A stretch of 64,000 bases of DNA, from assembly GCA_029448655.1 (NCBI GenBank), contig JACCLO010000004.1, forward strand, positions 4,278,001-4,342,000, read 5' to 3'. Both the position numbers and the translations under genes were made by a program. Shown one piece after another: positions 50,981 to 63,199 of this stretch; within the stretch, counting starts at the first letter, position 1; each line of letters starts with the position of its first letter. This DNA is from Wolfiporia cocos. Taxonomy: Eukaryota > Basidiomycota > Agaricomycetes > Polyporales > Phaeolaceae. The notes beneath the pieces are model-generated. The model was not told the origin of the DNA and did not search any database. It saw only the letters and a list, made by a program, of their open reading frames with translations.

Positions 50981-53900
50981 TCACAGTGTATCCCTGACAA
51001 AACTCAATGTTCCTAACGACGAAGCTAGCAGCTCAAGCAACTTCTCACTCTCCTTTCGTTGCACCTCTTGCAACGTCTCCAGCTCCCCGCGTAACTCCGC
51101 ATTCTCCACCAGGACGTCGCCGTGCATTCGGAGGAATACATTCTGGAACGTTTGCACGGCTTCGAAGTCGCGATGTGATCGTAGTCGGCGCGTGAGAGCG
51201 GTGAGGAAAGTCCGCATTTCGTCTAACGTCACTAACGAACGTAGTTCTAGGTCGAGGGCGGCAGGTGACAGGCTCTTAGCAAAGTTGAAGAACTCCTCGT
51301 CTGGAAGCGGTTTCAGTTAATGTCCAACTTACTAATAAGTTACTTACAGTCGCCGCGAGGATTCCCCTTGGTCAACTTGATTGCGAATATACTCCTTGCG
51401 GATGCTGCAGCTCTCTGCAAACGTTTTGATGATTCATCCGGCTTGTCTTCGGCCTTCTGCTCAATAACAAATCGAGGCTCGACCCCAGGCAGGGTGGGCA
51501 AGAAGAATGGCGCCTTTTCCGGTTCTTTTGGAGGTTCCTTCGGCTTGTTTCGTTGCTAGAAGTGTATACAATGGGTGAGCATCCCGTTCTTTGATGATTG
51601 GTGACAGATGCTAACCTGAATGACCTCGAAGTTCAGCAGTGCCTGCCAACGCGAGCGAGGCTGTAATGACAGGGTGACAAGGTCGCCGTCTAATTGCGGG
51701 GGTACTAGGAATGTGGCTGAGGATTTCTCTTGTCCAGTCAATGCAAGCGACGACAAGGCTTCGAGTGCTGTCAGAATGTCAGCGAACAGTACAAGCCAAA
51801 TGCAAAACATGATTACCTTCGTCCTCCGCCGTGCCTTGCATAGATGGCAGCGAAATATCCTGTATGTCCTCGTCCGCGATATTTCGGAGTGTAACCTCAG
51901 AGTACTGTGCCCGATTTGCCCTGCAACACGTTGAAGGTGATACTATGGCGACTGAACGGAGACTCGTACCAGAGATATACGCCGACGCTGTCAACATGAG
52001 CAGTGGCAAGGAAGTCGTTCGTGGGGGAGAAAGAAACACTCGTCGCGACGCTCGATGTCTTAAATGCGTCGATGAGGCACCCTGTGGGTATATCGAAGGT
52101 GCGGATGATTGAGTCGAGGGAGCTGGTGACTAGCCATCTCGAATCGGGGGAAAACGTCTAAGCGCGTAATCAGCTTTCACGTATCATCATCCACATTGGG
52201 TTGATCACCACCCACCAGATCTAAAATTCGACCGCGGAAGCCTCCCATTTCCCGAACCACTCTACGGGTCTCAATGTCAATGATGCGGACAACAAGATCA
52301 TCGCAGATGACAGCCAAGAGACCGCTGTCTCGATGCAAGGTCACAGAAATGGCCGACGATGGGAGGACTATTGTCTTTTCCAGTTTGGTAGTATGGAAGT
52401 CGAAGAACTGAAAAGTGTTGGTCAATAATGCGATATGGACTGGACGTAAAGCTCACGTTAACTGTTCCATCGAGCGTACTAGCAATCACAAGCGCATTGA
52501 GTGCATCCGTGACCAATCCAGTAACACAGCGTTCCTCCAGCTTTTTCTTGGTTATTCCAGATGGGCGAAACCTGCTGGTAACTTCCGGAGGGCATGCACC
52601 AACATTGAAAGTCTTGCGGAGAACGCCGGATTGCATGTTGTACATGTAGATGGCGCCCGTCGAAGACGAAGTCAACCCAAAATTGCCGCAAGCCGTTACG
52701 CAGACGGCCTAAGGAGACTTGAGTCAGACAAGTGAGCCTTCAAATCAATTATGACCAACCTTGACTGTACCCGACGCTGCACCCTTCTTGCCTTCGTTCC
52801 CAAAGCCGAAAGTGAATTTGCCCACTTTCTTGTCCTTCACGCTCCAGGTACGCGCAAATGTTTCGTCGCTATGCGCCGTTAATGTTCCATCCCAATCTTT
52901 CGCTCGAACAGAGGAGAATGACAACGCTGTAATGGGTGGGAATTTGAGAGAGGCTATTGGAACGGATAAACTTGTCGCTTTCTTCGCCAAGGATCCTGGA
53001 ACGAGACTCAGTCTGACGTCCTTCCGATGAAGTGAGTAGCAAACCTTGGCTCATCTCAAAACTCCGTGAATCTCTGACGACACTGGTACACCTGAGACTA
53101 CGGTCCCTCGATGCGGTGAGCAGCTGCTTTCCGTCATCCCCGTAGTAACGAATGAGATGTGGGGGCGCATGATGCCCAGAACGGAACTTGAGGAGGCGCG
53201 GTGCTGCCGTAGGGGAGTCAAACAGCCATTGCTACAACCCCAATTAAATTAATTAATCAATAAAAGCGGATGCCAACTAGCGAGAGAACACACCTTCACG
53301 CTGTTGTCCTCACCTGAGCTAATCAACAGAGGCTGACCAGGGACCCATTCGACAGAGGTCACGGCTCCGTCATGTGCTCCTCGGACTAGATGAAGCAGAC
53401 GCCCCCCAGCGCTAAGATCCCACAGCGCGATATGACCGGATGAGGAGGCTGAGGCCAAGATTGGCTGCCCATCTGTAGGAAATGAGAAATGACTTTCTAC
53501 AGTTGAGCCAAGCATCCTCACCATCACGGAAGGACAGGGCTCGGATCCCGCCATCTTGCATAGCCATTTTCATAAGCCTCTCGTCTGTCCTGACATCGTA
53601 AACCGAAATCTCCCCGCTAGAGAAGCCAATGCCCACGACATCAATCGCAGGGGATTGAACAAGCGCAGTGATAGCCGACGGAGTTGTATGGGTTGAGAGG
53701 GGCAACGTGAGTAAGGAAGACACGGAAAACAAATGAATGCGAGTCCTGCGATATATGCGTTGAATACGAGGTTACTTCGACATGTTGTCCTACGTTACTT
53801 ACTGAGTGCGTATATTCCAGAGCTGCATGCTACCCTGGCTGCTTGAGACAAGCACCTTGTTCAAATACGTCGCAGGGTGAAGTATGGTGGTCGCAGTGAA

Positions 53901-54609
53901 ACCAGAATCAAACTGGATCATAGTCTGCAGTGCTATATTCCCAGACATTGAGCAGCAGGTAAGATCGCAGGAGTAGCGACATACTTTCTGTAGCAACGTC
54001 CCAAACCAGCATTCTAGTTCCATCTTCCGTGAGAGCAAGGAGCTGTGAACCAAAGACCAGAATCGATGCGATGGGAGTTCCTAGCGGATTATCCAGTCTG
54101 CTAATCTGTTCATTGAACATATCAGAACGAAGTGTAAATCATGCTGAAACCTGACTTACCTCTTTGCCTCTGATATACTTCAACACATTAAGTCCACTTG
54201 CAATCCATACAGCGTTGTTATCCATCGCCATACTAGTTATTGGAGCTGGTGCGTCGGGACCTGATGAAGGTTTGAGAATTCGGCTTGAAGGCCGGAGCTA
54301 TTCACGAGGTGGTGTCCACACTCACTCACCAACAAATAGCAGCCCCATCTTTCCGCCCTCCCACATCGCCCATGCCTTTCCTAGGCATGTCACAAGATGA
54401 AGACGGGGGCCTTCCGTAGAGCCCTTGTGTGAGCGAACTTGCAGCACAAAAGGAACATGGTTTGTTACAAGGCCCAGTGCACGGAACGGAGCAAAGAGGC
54501 GAGGTTCTGAAGGTTGATTTCGCTCGATGGCAGGTTCTACGCGAGGACGCTTGCGAGGGGGAGGATTGGTACGTTCTCCTCCAGAAGCTGTCTTTGTAGC
54601 TGTAACCAT
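50981..54609 (-). CDS. UTP21: UTP21, U3 snoRNP (SSU processome) WD40 protein
   Basis: Needed for 18S rRNA maturation in the nucleolus. The start MVTATKTASGGERTNPPPRK at 54609 gives a basic N-terminus. WD40 blades follow, for example LFAPFRALGLVTNHVPFVLQ, SMAMDNNAVWIASGLNVLKY, ALTEDGTRMLVWDVAT, ILASASSSGHIALWDLSAGG, LISSGEDNSVK and SSLDSIIRTFDIPTGCLIDA. The C-terminal Utp21 domain includes APFFLPTLPGVEPRFVIEQ, FFNFAKSLSPAALDLELRSL and EMRTFLTALTRRLRSHRDFE, ending LGTLSFVRDTL. The number of exons is high and the introns are short. About 900 residues, as in the family. Its promoter region now faces an inserted LINE that begins 100 bp upstream of the start codon. Confidence 0.92.
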
Positions 54610-54691
54610 TGTATAAGTGCCCTGCCGAGTCGAGGGCGGCACAGAGCTGAGAGAATGCCTGAGTTTGCTGGGCGCTTGCGGTCCCAGGATG

Positions 54692-54708
54692 AAATTGTCT
54701 GCACGTGA
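54692..54708. repeat. LINE target-site duplication, left copy
   Basis: AAATTGTCTGCACGTGA directly precedes the element. The last 14 bases are repeated exactly after the poly-A tail at 57638-57651; the leading As are ambiguous because of the tail. It contains CACGTG, a bHLH-type E-box. Confidence 0.9.
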
Positions 54709-57637
54709 GCCGCAACCGTTTGGGGCCCATTCAAGGCCCGAATGGGCTGCTGACTGACAACGTGGATAAGGCTCGTGTTTTTGCTGACTCCACCTGTAGA
54801 GATTCACCTCCCTGACGATCCAGAACCCCTCCCCCCACGCCCGTGCCATCCCATCACTGCACCGGAGGTTGCTGCTGCCCTGGCGGACACCTCAAACACG
54901 ACTGCTCCGGGGATCTCAGGCACCACCTGGCGTCTCATAAAATGGGCAATGAGATCCCCGGCAGCTCCACACCTGGTACGCTTCCTCAATGCCTCCCTTC
55001 AGCTGGGCCACCTTCCCCGCAATCTCAAAACGGCAGTGGTTGTGGTGCTTCCCAAACCAAAAAAAGCAGACTACACTGCTGCCAAGTCATATCGCCCCAT
55101 CTCCCTGATGGAGTGCCTCAGCAAACTCCTGGAGAAGATAGTAGCACGCCGCCTCATGTATGAAGTTGGCAAGTACAACCTCATCCCCACCAACCAATTT
55201 GGCGGGCGCGATAAGTCCTCTGTTATTGATGCAGGACTTGCACTGGTGCACGATGTACAAAGTGCATGGAAAGGGGGTAATGTTGTTTCCCTGTTGACGC
55301 TTGACATCTCTGGCTACTTCAACAATGTCAACCATGCCCGCCTGCTACATACCCTGAAGCTTCTAGGTTTCAGTGTAGCAGTTGTGGAATGGGTATCTTC
55401 GTTCCTTGCGGATCGCACGGTTTGCATTCGCACTGATAATGCCATCAGTGACCCCTATCCGGTGGCGGGTGTAGGCATTCCGCAAGGCTCGCCTATCTCC
55501 CCTATCCTGTCCACCATATACTCTCTGCCTGCACTGACTGCTCTCGATCCGGGGCTTTTTCCACAGACATGCATAAAAGCCTATGTCGATGACATGGGGC
55601 TCTCTGCTGCAGGTCCCAGCCTGGATGTCACCACTGATCAGCTCGAGCGTGCCTTTCCTGTTGTCGTGGACAGGCTCACCCGCATTGGCCTGTCTGTCGA
55701 CCTCGTGAAATCGGACCTTGTGCACTTCACCCGCCGTCGTGTGGACCCCAACTTGCACCCCCATGTCACCATTGCCCTACCGAACCTTCCCCCACATGTT
55801 GTTCCCCCATCACCTGTGATACGGTGGTTGGGATTTTGGCTGGACACTCGCCTCACCTTCCGCCACCACATCTCAGTCATGGCAAGCAGGGCTCTCTCCA
55901 CTATCTCCGCTCTGCGCATTTTGGCCAACACCATCCGGGGGCTCTCAATCGCCCCTGCTCGCCTCCTCTACACATCCACAGTCCTACCAGTACTCGCTTT
56001 TGGTGCCCCACTCTACTATACCGGACGCCGCCAGAAGTCTCTCATCCGACCCCTTGAACGTGCCCAGGCAGCCGGTCTCCGTTGGCTCCTGGGTGCATTC
56101 CGAACCTCTCCCATCCCCGAACTCCACCACATTGCTGCCATCCTACCTATCCCCCTCCTACTCCGCCGCATCTCCACCAACGCCGCCATCCGCATCCACA
56201 CGCTCCCCACGTCAGCCCAAATTCGAACACGCCTACCTCCCCCCTGGCCCCTTCCACGGAACCAGACAGCCCCCTACCCATTATCAGATACTATAGTTAG
56301 ACGTAGCAGACACCCCCTTACGATAGTTCATCACCTCGCTTCCCTTATACCTGTAGATGCCGAGACCACTGACCCGTACTATACAGCACCCTGGGAACGA
56401 CAACACGGCTGGGGAGAACGGTTGCAAACTGACGTTCCGGACTCACGGCTGACCAAGGACCAACGCAAGGCGTACATCGACGGGCTGAAGACGATGCTTG
56501 CCCGGGGCCGAACGGACCCCTCCACCCTCTTCATCTTCACCGACGGATCCCGGCGGCGCGCTGGCCGGCCACACCGCCTGACAGGAGCGGGCTACGCCGC
56601 GTATCTTGCGGGCGCAGAGGTTCGCAGCAGTCAACTGGGGCTCGGCCGAAAAGCCAGTATCTACGATGCGGAACTCCTCGCTTTGGCCGCTGCAGCTTTC
56701 GCCCTACCGGCCCTCCTTGCTCGCCACCCGACTGTTTGCACGGTCTATTTCCTGGCGGACAATCAAGCCGCCCTTCGGGCAGCACCGGACACCACAGACC
56801 ACCCGGGACAAACATTGTCCATCCTCTTCCGAAAACACCTCGATGAGGCTCTGCGAACCCACGCCGCCCTCTCAGTCCACCTACAGTGGTGCCCCAGCCA
56901 CAGCGGAGTCCAGGGAAACGAGCGCGCAGATAGCCTGGCAAGGCAGGCAGTTACGTGCCGGTCAGTCGTCCCGCCCTCCCTATCATGGCTCAGAGAGCAC
57001 AATCGGGCAAAAGCGCTGCAGCGCTGGAAAGCGGACTGGGCCGGCCGCCCACACACAAACGCAGCAGGCGTCGCCCTGACCGACGCCCCATCACTCCGAC
57101 TCTCCCGTTTTCACCGGACCTACACAGGGCCCCGACACGTACATGCTCGCATTGTCCAGCTTAGCCTTGGCCACGGCCATTTCGGGGAATACTACCGCCG
57201 TTTCGTCCCGTCTGAGTCCCCTCACTGCCCATGTGACGGGACAACCCTGCAGACACGGGAGCACATCCTCGTTGACTGCCCCCTGCATGCTGATGCACGC
57301 CACCACCTGCGCGCCGCCTCCCAATCGCTGAACGTCCGCGTCCTTCTGTCCACGCCGAAGGGCCTCAACGCCATCGCGCTGTTCCTCAAGGCCACTACGG
57401 CATTCGCGAAGTCCGCAGCCCCCCCTACCGTTGTTGTCGACCCAGGGTAAGTCCCGCATGGAGACCTACCTGAACTCCCTTAGATACCATCGCATTCGCA
57501 CCTCCCTACACATGGTCTACCGAACGCATAACCCTATCCGCCCCATCCCAAAAGCCCCGCCTTCCGCCCACTAATGCCGCATTTAGTCGTAGTTACTTGA
57601 CGCGGGATACAAATGTACTTAAAAAAAAAAAAAAAAA
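54709..57637 (+). mobile_element. 5'-truncated LINE (Tad-type), with poly-A tail
   Basis: The element is bounded by a 14-17 bp target-site duplication and ends with 17 A residues (57621-57637), the classical marks of target-primed reverse transcription. It carries the end of the linker, the reverse transcriptase, RNase H and the 3' untranslated region, but no endonuclease and no ORF1, so it was truncated on insertion. RNase H next to a YVDD reverse transcriptase fits the Tad1 or related I-type LINE clades of fungi. The nearly uninterrupted reading frame and exact flanking repeats suggest a recent event. It lies between UTP21 and SRPRB start codons. Confidence 0.93.
54712..57450 (+). pseudogene. 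LINE ORF2 fragment: reverse transcriptase and RNase H
   Basis: The first 80 bases read RNRLGPIQGPNGLLTDNVDK ARVFADS in one frame, then the frame shifts near 54790 and stays open to 57450. The main frame holds the reverse transcriptase: KSYRPISLMECLSKLLEKIV, LLTLDISGYFNNVNH, GIPQGSPISPILSTIYSL and KAYVDDMGLSA (YVDD active site). An RNase H domain follows (FIFTDGSRRRAGRP, IYDAELLALAAAAFALPALL, FLADNQAALRAAP, WCPSHSGVQGNERADSLARQ). The C-terminus has a zinc-knuckle-like motif (HCPCDGTTLQTREHILVDCP). Loss of the 5' part and the frameshift mean it cannot encode a functional ORF2 by itself. Confidence 0.9.
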
Positions 57638-57651
57638 TTGTCTGCACGTGA
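57638..57651. repeat. LINE target-site duplication, right copy
   Basis: TTGTCTGCACGTGA follows the 17-A tail and is identical to 54695-54708. It sits 156 bp before the SRPRB start codon. Confidence 0.92.
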
Positions 57652-57807
57652 TGACATGGAGCGATCGAGATCCGAAAGTAGTATTGACGCTTGTTGTCCA
57701 GAGGCCTTGGTTTCTAACAACAGCAAACAACCTTGGGCGCCGGGACGATCGCGTGTCGCCAACAGCTCCAGAAGAGTTCTTCTCGTTCCATAGCACCCCG
57801 GCACACT

Positions 57808-58796
57808 ATGGGGTCTAAATTAGATGCTGAGATTATGAGCCCTGTATCCGCTTTCACACCTCAAATGTTGGTGGTCGCTTCACTAGCGGCAGCAATTATT
57901 ATTATGATCGGTTCGTGACCCTGGCTACACGTCCAACTCGAAGCTCAGGGCACTTCAGCTCTCGTACTGCTGACGCGAAGGAATTCTGCTGCAAGAGGCG
58001 ATGTAATTCTGCTCGTTGGGCTTCCAGATGCGGGGAAGACTGCTATAATGACAACCGTGAGTTGTTGTAATATCCATGCCGACGTAGGCACTGAGAATTT
58101 ATATCTAAGCTTACATACAAACAAACACTGCCAACGCACACGTCAATGCAAGCAAACTCTGTCGTGGTTCCGCTTGGAGACAAATCTTGCCGAGTCATCG
58201 ACATTCCCGGTCACCCCCGGATACGTGATCAGTTCCGGGAGTATATACCAAGTGCACGGGGTATTGTCTTTGTCGTAGACTCCAGCACAGTCTCACGCAA
58301 CGGACCTGCTGCCGCGGAGTAGGCTCGTCGATTCGTGCGCATCCGCTCAGCGCTCATAAATCTGCATAGACACCTCCATCAAGTTATGCACGCTATCACT
58401 TCTCTTCCTCCGTCCAAAGCAACACCCTTACTACTCATCCTTGCCCACAAATGTGATTTTCTGAAATCAACAGCCCAAGCTACGCCGGCTCAACTTGCAA
58501 TTAACCGCGCACGCACCATTCTAGAACGCGAGCTGGAGAAACGACGTGCATCGCAGACCAGCGGAGTCGGCATCGAAGGCCTAGGAGCAGAGGGCTCTGA
58601 AATTGATCTCGGCGGTCTGGAGTGCACCGGTACCGGCGAATTCAGGTTCGCAGACTGGGAGGGAGGAGAGGTGGCATTCGCAGGCACCTCTGTGGCTGTC
58701 GGTCAGGCAGCGTCCGTCTCTGATTACGCAGACGACAAAGCTGTGGAGAGCGATGGATTGTCGTCCCTGTGCCAGTGGTTGGAAGACCAGTTGTAG
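57808..58796 (+). CDS. SRPRB: Signal recognition particle receptor subunit beta
   Basis: A membrane-anchored small GTPase that, with SRP receptor alpha, docks ribosome-SRP complexes at the endoplasmic reticulum. Exon 1 is MGSKLDAEIMSPVSAFTPQM LVVASLAAAIIIMI, giving the single N-terminal membrane anchor. After the intron come ALVLLTRRNSAARGDVILLV and the P-loop GLPDAGKTAIMTT. The next exon has the switch region CRVIDIPGHPRIRDQFREYI and VFVVDSSTVSRNGPAAAE; the last exon joins at HLHQVMHAITSLPPSKATPL and contains LILAHKCDFL, the NKxD-equivalent. It ends SSLCQWLEDQL, about 300 residues. The gene was originally about 255 bp from the divergent UTP21; the LINE now lies between them. Confidence 0.88.
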
Positions 58797-59532
58797 CGTT
58801 AGCATTACATACGTTGTCCACATGCTGTAGTCACCTCTACTCTTATAAGTTCCTGTACGACTAATTATGCGATGCGAAGCGCCGGTGGTAGTTGCCCTTG
58901 CCAAACAACGATAAACAGAGGCACCATATAAAACGCCGCCCTGCTCTGTTTTCGCCTCTCTCATGCAGCCTCAAAGACAGTGCCTATCCCCTATGACTTC
59001 ATCTACAGGGAATATGGCGATTCGGTTTTGCAGAGAAGAAGGATTACGGGTTGCATAAGAACTTCAGCACCTGTCGCCGTGGTGTTGTGGTGTCAGAACT
59101 TCCCTACATACCGCATGTACAAATCAATACTTTTGTCGTCACAGCAATTCTAGAATGATTTGCAAGCTCTAGCAATTGCTGCCTTGCATAAGGCATGTGC
59201 TCCATGCAGGATGCATGGGGCGGACATGCACTTTGAGAATGTGCTCTTCTAACCTGACCATTAGTCGTAACGGCGAAAATGAACAGCACTTAATTGGGGA
59301 TGCTCTATGCTCTAGAATCTGAGCTAGCAGGTTGCTTCTTCTTGTATATGAGTAAGTACGTGTCGTGTGATGGCAGCTGCAGCCATATGTGTTCGCGAAG
59401 ATGGATTGTGTGGCTTGTGTGACACCAAGCTATTGTCAGTCACGTGATTATGTCACGATCCTGCCTGTGACGACACGACATCCACGACGTACATTACCGT
59501 TACGACTCTCAAGCTTGTTCCTCAACGCAGCC
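58797..59532. other. Intergenic region, no gene seen
   Basis: 736 bp between SRPRB and SAR1. Both flanking genes run left to right. It probably holds the SRPRB tail and SAR1 promoter; no conserved element or coding frame was recognised. Confidence 0.4.
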
Positions 59533-60409
<877 letters not shown>

Positions 60410-60782
60410 ATGCATAGAGTCCTCTCTCTCTCCATCACGGACACAAGCGGTTGTGTGTTGGTGTGGAGCATCCCGACCCCCGTCTGTATGATTCTCGGCT
60501 GTTGTTACTTCGCTCTATATTGTGGAACCTGTTATTCTCTTGTTTCTTTAAATCAACGGTTTGCGCCTCGATGCCGTACAACTACATGTACATCTAGGTA
60601 CACCGCACGCCTTCGCTGGTGGACTGCTTGTTAGCACCGATTGAGCGACATGCTGCAAGGTATGCGTGACGTATACGCGTCGTGTGAGCGGGCGTGCACG
60701 CGGGCGCTCGTTTCCGGAAGTCGTTGACGCGAGTTCCGAGTCACCCAATATACAGCTTGGACCATCGGACAACTATGCAAAA
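60410..60782. other. Intergenic region, no gene seen
   Basis: 373 bp between SAR1 and the GPI mannosyltransferase gene, same strand. A CTCTCTCTC pyrimidine tract is present near 60421. Nothing else was recognised. Confidence 0.4.
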
Positions 60783-62288
60783 ATGTTTTTGACAATCTCT
60801 TTGTCACAATTCGTTTCCTTCAAGAATGTCGTCTTGATCTCAGGTGTTTTGCGGATCGCTCTCATCCTCTATAGCGAATGGCATGACGCTCATTCCGTGG
60901 TCAAATATACCGATGTGGACTACCGCGTCTTCAGCGATGCTGCTTATTTTATTGCGAACCCTTCGCCCTCGAATCGCGCACAAGGACCTCTGGGCGAACT
61001 GCTACTGGTTGGGGAGTACGTTTGTCAGGTACTAAAGGCGAATCAATGTTAACCAGCTGCAAAGCCCATATTCTAGGGCGACATATCGATATACACCATT
61101 GCTTGCCGTGCTCTTGACTCCGAATGAATGGTTACATCCCTCCTTTGGAAAATATCTCTTTGCAGCATGCGACATCTTCGCGGGCGTCCTGATGTATAAG
61201 CTGTTGATATCGGTAATCCTTCCTCACGCCGACAAAACCGCACGGGAGGATAACACTACTCACCATAACAAACAATTGGAAGCGAAGAGCATCAATAGAC
61301 GTGCGACATTTTTGGTTGCCGTACATCTGCTTAACCCGTTGGTGTTCACAATCTCAACCCGCGGCTCGTCGGAGGCAGTCCTATCATTATTTGTTCTCTC
61401 CACGCTCTACAGCGCCTTGCGTGGTCGATGGAACTCTGCTGCTATACTCCTAGGGTTGAGCACGCACTGGAAGATCTATCCTTTCATCTACGGGGTAGCG
61501 TGTCTGGGTGTGATCTCTAGCGAGATCGGTATGCCATCAGACCTGAGAAGATACGTACGGAGTTTTCTTCAATGGCGGATTCTCAAGTTCGTACTCATCA
61601 GTGCATCGACTTTCGCTGCATTGGGAATGATGATGTATCTCATGTGAGTTTCCCGGTGCATTTGACTTACGTCTTTGCTCACTCATTATAGATGGGGGTA
61701 TCCATTCCTATACGAATCCTATCTGTACCATCTACACCGACTCGATCATCGACACAACTTTTCTCCGTACTTCTACCTCATCTATCTGAGCTACCCGTCG
61801 ACGTCTAGCCCGCTCGATTTGGTCAATATACCGGCCTGGCAGAGGCTGCTCAGATCACCGTTGACGAGCTTTGCGCCACAGATGGTGCTGTCAATCGGCA
61901 CTGGTCTGCTCTTTGGCAGGAGAAAAGTCGACTTGGTCTTCGCCTGGTTCATCCAAACTGCGGTCTTTGTAGTCTTCAACAAAGTATGCACATCTCAGGT
62001 ACGCCATTCACCCCGGAAGGTCTTCCAAATTAGTGACGATTATCACAGTATTTCCTTTGGTATACAGTGTTCTTGCCGCTGTTGATCCCACAGCTACATA
62101 CCTCCGTGGCACGCGGTTTGCTTTATTTGCTCGTATGGGCAGGCACACAAGCCTTATGGTTGAGTGAGGCGTATAGGCTGGAGTTTCTGGGTCAAAATGT
62201 GTTCTATTCGCTGTGGTTCAGGAGCTTGATTTATGTTGTAGGGAATTGCTGTGTACTGGCGTGCGTCGTTAATGACTATTACGCTTAG
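60783..62288 (+). CDS. GPI14: GPI mannosyltransferase I (PIG-M/GPI14)
   Basis: Adds the first alpha-1,4-linked mannose to the GPI anchor precursor on the luminal side of the ER, using dolichol-phosphate mannose. Starts MFLTISLSQFVSFKNVVLIS at 60783; an upstream ATG leads at once to a stop. The lumenal DxD motif is YTDVDYRVFSDAAYF at about residue 45. The rest has many hydrophobic helices: ATYRYTPLLAVLLTP, FAACDIFAGVLMYKLLISVI, LLNPLVFTISTRGSSEAVLS, LGLSTHWKIYPFIYGVACLG, WGYPFLYESYLYHLHRLDHR and HNFSPYFYLIYLSYPS. The C-terminus ends VNDYYA. About 400 residues. A donor at GGGGA|GTACGT is needed to reach ATYRYTP. Its partner PBN1 is not in this window. Confidence 0.92.
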
Positions 62289-62438
62289 CGGTTCTTAAGA
62301 CCTCTTCAAGCATGAAGATACGTAGCAATCAGCGCTCAGCGCCGGCACTAACAGCCGCTCGTCAAAATATCATGAAATAGTACCTAGAGACCAAGTATTC
62401 ATACAACCATCAGTATTCCTATGCCATGTCTAATGTGT

Positions 62439-63044
62439 TCAACCGTGCAGCAGTTTAGCATCGATAGCCTCTTGCGTGAAGCCCTCAGCACCTTCACGCA
62501 TTTCGATGACTTTGCTCACGTCCGCCTGCATGTTTGAGAGATCAAGCACGCGCTCGTGAAGAGAAGCACATAACACTCACAGTGTTCTGGAAATCGATGA
62601 ACGCACTTGCGTGTAAGGTAAGTAGTCCCATCTCGCTTGATGTCGGTGCCCAGTTGACTAGCACTAGTGGGAACGACTTCCTTCCATCGGAGTGGTTAAG
62701 TTCATGCGACAGGAGCACGTAGCGCGGCGCGTTCTCGGGCAACTCTAGCAGCCATACAGATGGCCGTTCACGTTACGAGCCAGCGAAGCTAGCGATCCGG
62801 CACACCTTCTGCGAGATCCTCGATGGTAATGTTGTCAAACTGCTCTACCTCCTCCATGATGAGTTTCTGCTTGTTGATTTTCACGACGAGTGCTGCGCTG
62901 CCGGCATTCCGACGCGCGAATCTGAACTTCCGGAGAGAGGCCTTAAGCTCTGCTGGGATGTCGACGGTGTGAGACTACATGATCCCAATAAGAGCAGCGT
63001 TCTGAGGTTAGCCGGATATGCAGCTCTTGTGAGATATTCACCAT
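62439..63044 (-). CDS. Glia maturation factor-like (ADF-H) protein
   Basis: An ADF/cofilin-fold protein; fungal GMF binds the Arp2/3 complex and debranches actin. Exon 1 carries only the start codon ATG at 63044, followed at once by a GTGAAT donor. The next exon reads SHTVDIPAELKASLRKFRFA RRNAGSAALVVKINKQKLIM EEVEQFDNITIEDLAEG, then PENAPRYVLLSHELNHSDGR and LVLVNWAPTSSEMGLLTLHA, and the last exon ends ADVSKVIEMREGAEGFTQEA IDAKLLHG. About 140 residues, the full GMF length. The start-only exon fits the frame and the splice signals, but an upstream exon cannot be excluded. Divergent from the MFS gene, 155 bp between start codons. Confidence 0.88.
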
Positions 63045-63199
63045 GTCCAGTTAGTGACACAGGGGGGAATTGGCTGCAGCGATCGGTGACGATGAGGTGA
63101 ACGCGATGATGAAGGTGAGTTGCAGTATATGGGCGCTTGTGTGCATTAGTATTATGTGACAGATTAGATTAGATCCTTAGTCCGATTGAGTCTCACAAT

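Noticed and set aside
54775..57450. The LINE reading frame as a functional host gene
   Set aside because: It lacks endonuclease and ORF1, has no ATG at its start, is frameshifted at the 5' edge and is bounded by a poly-A tail and target-site duplication.
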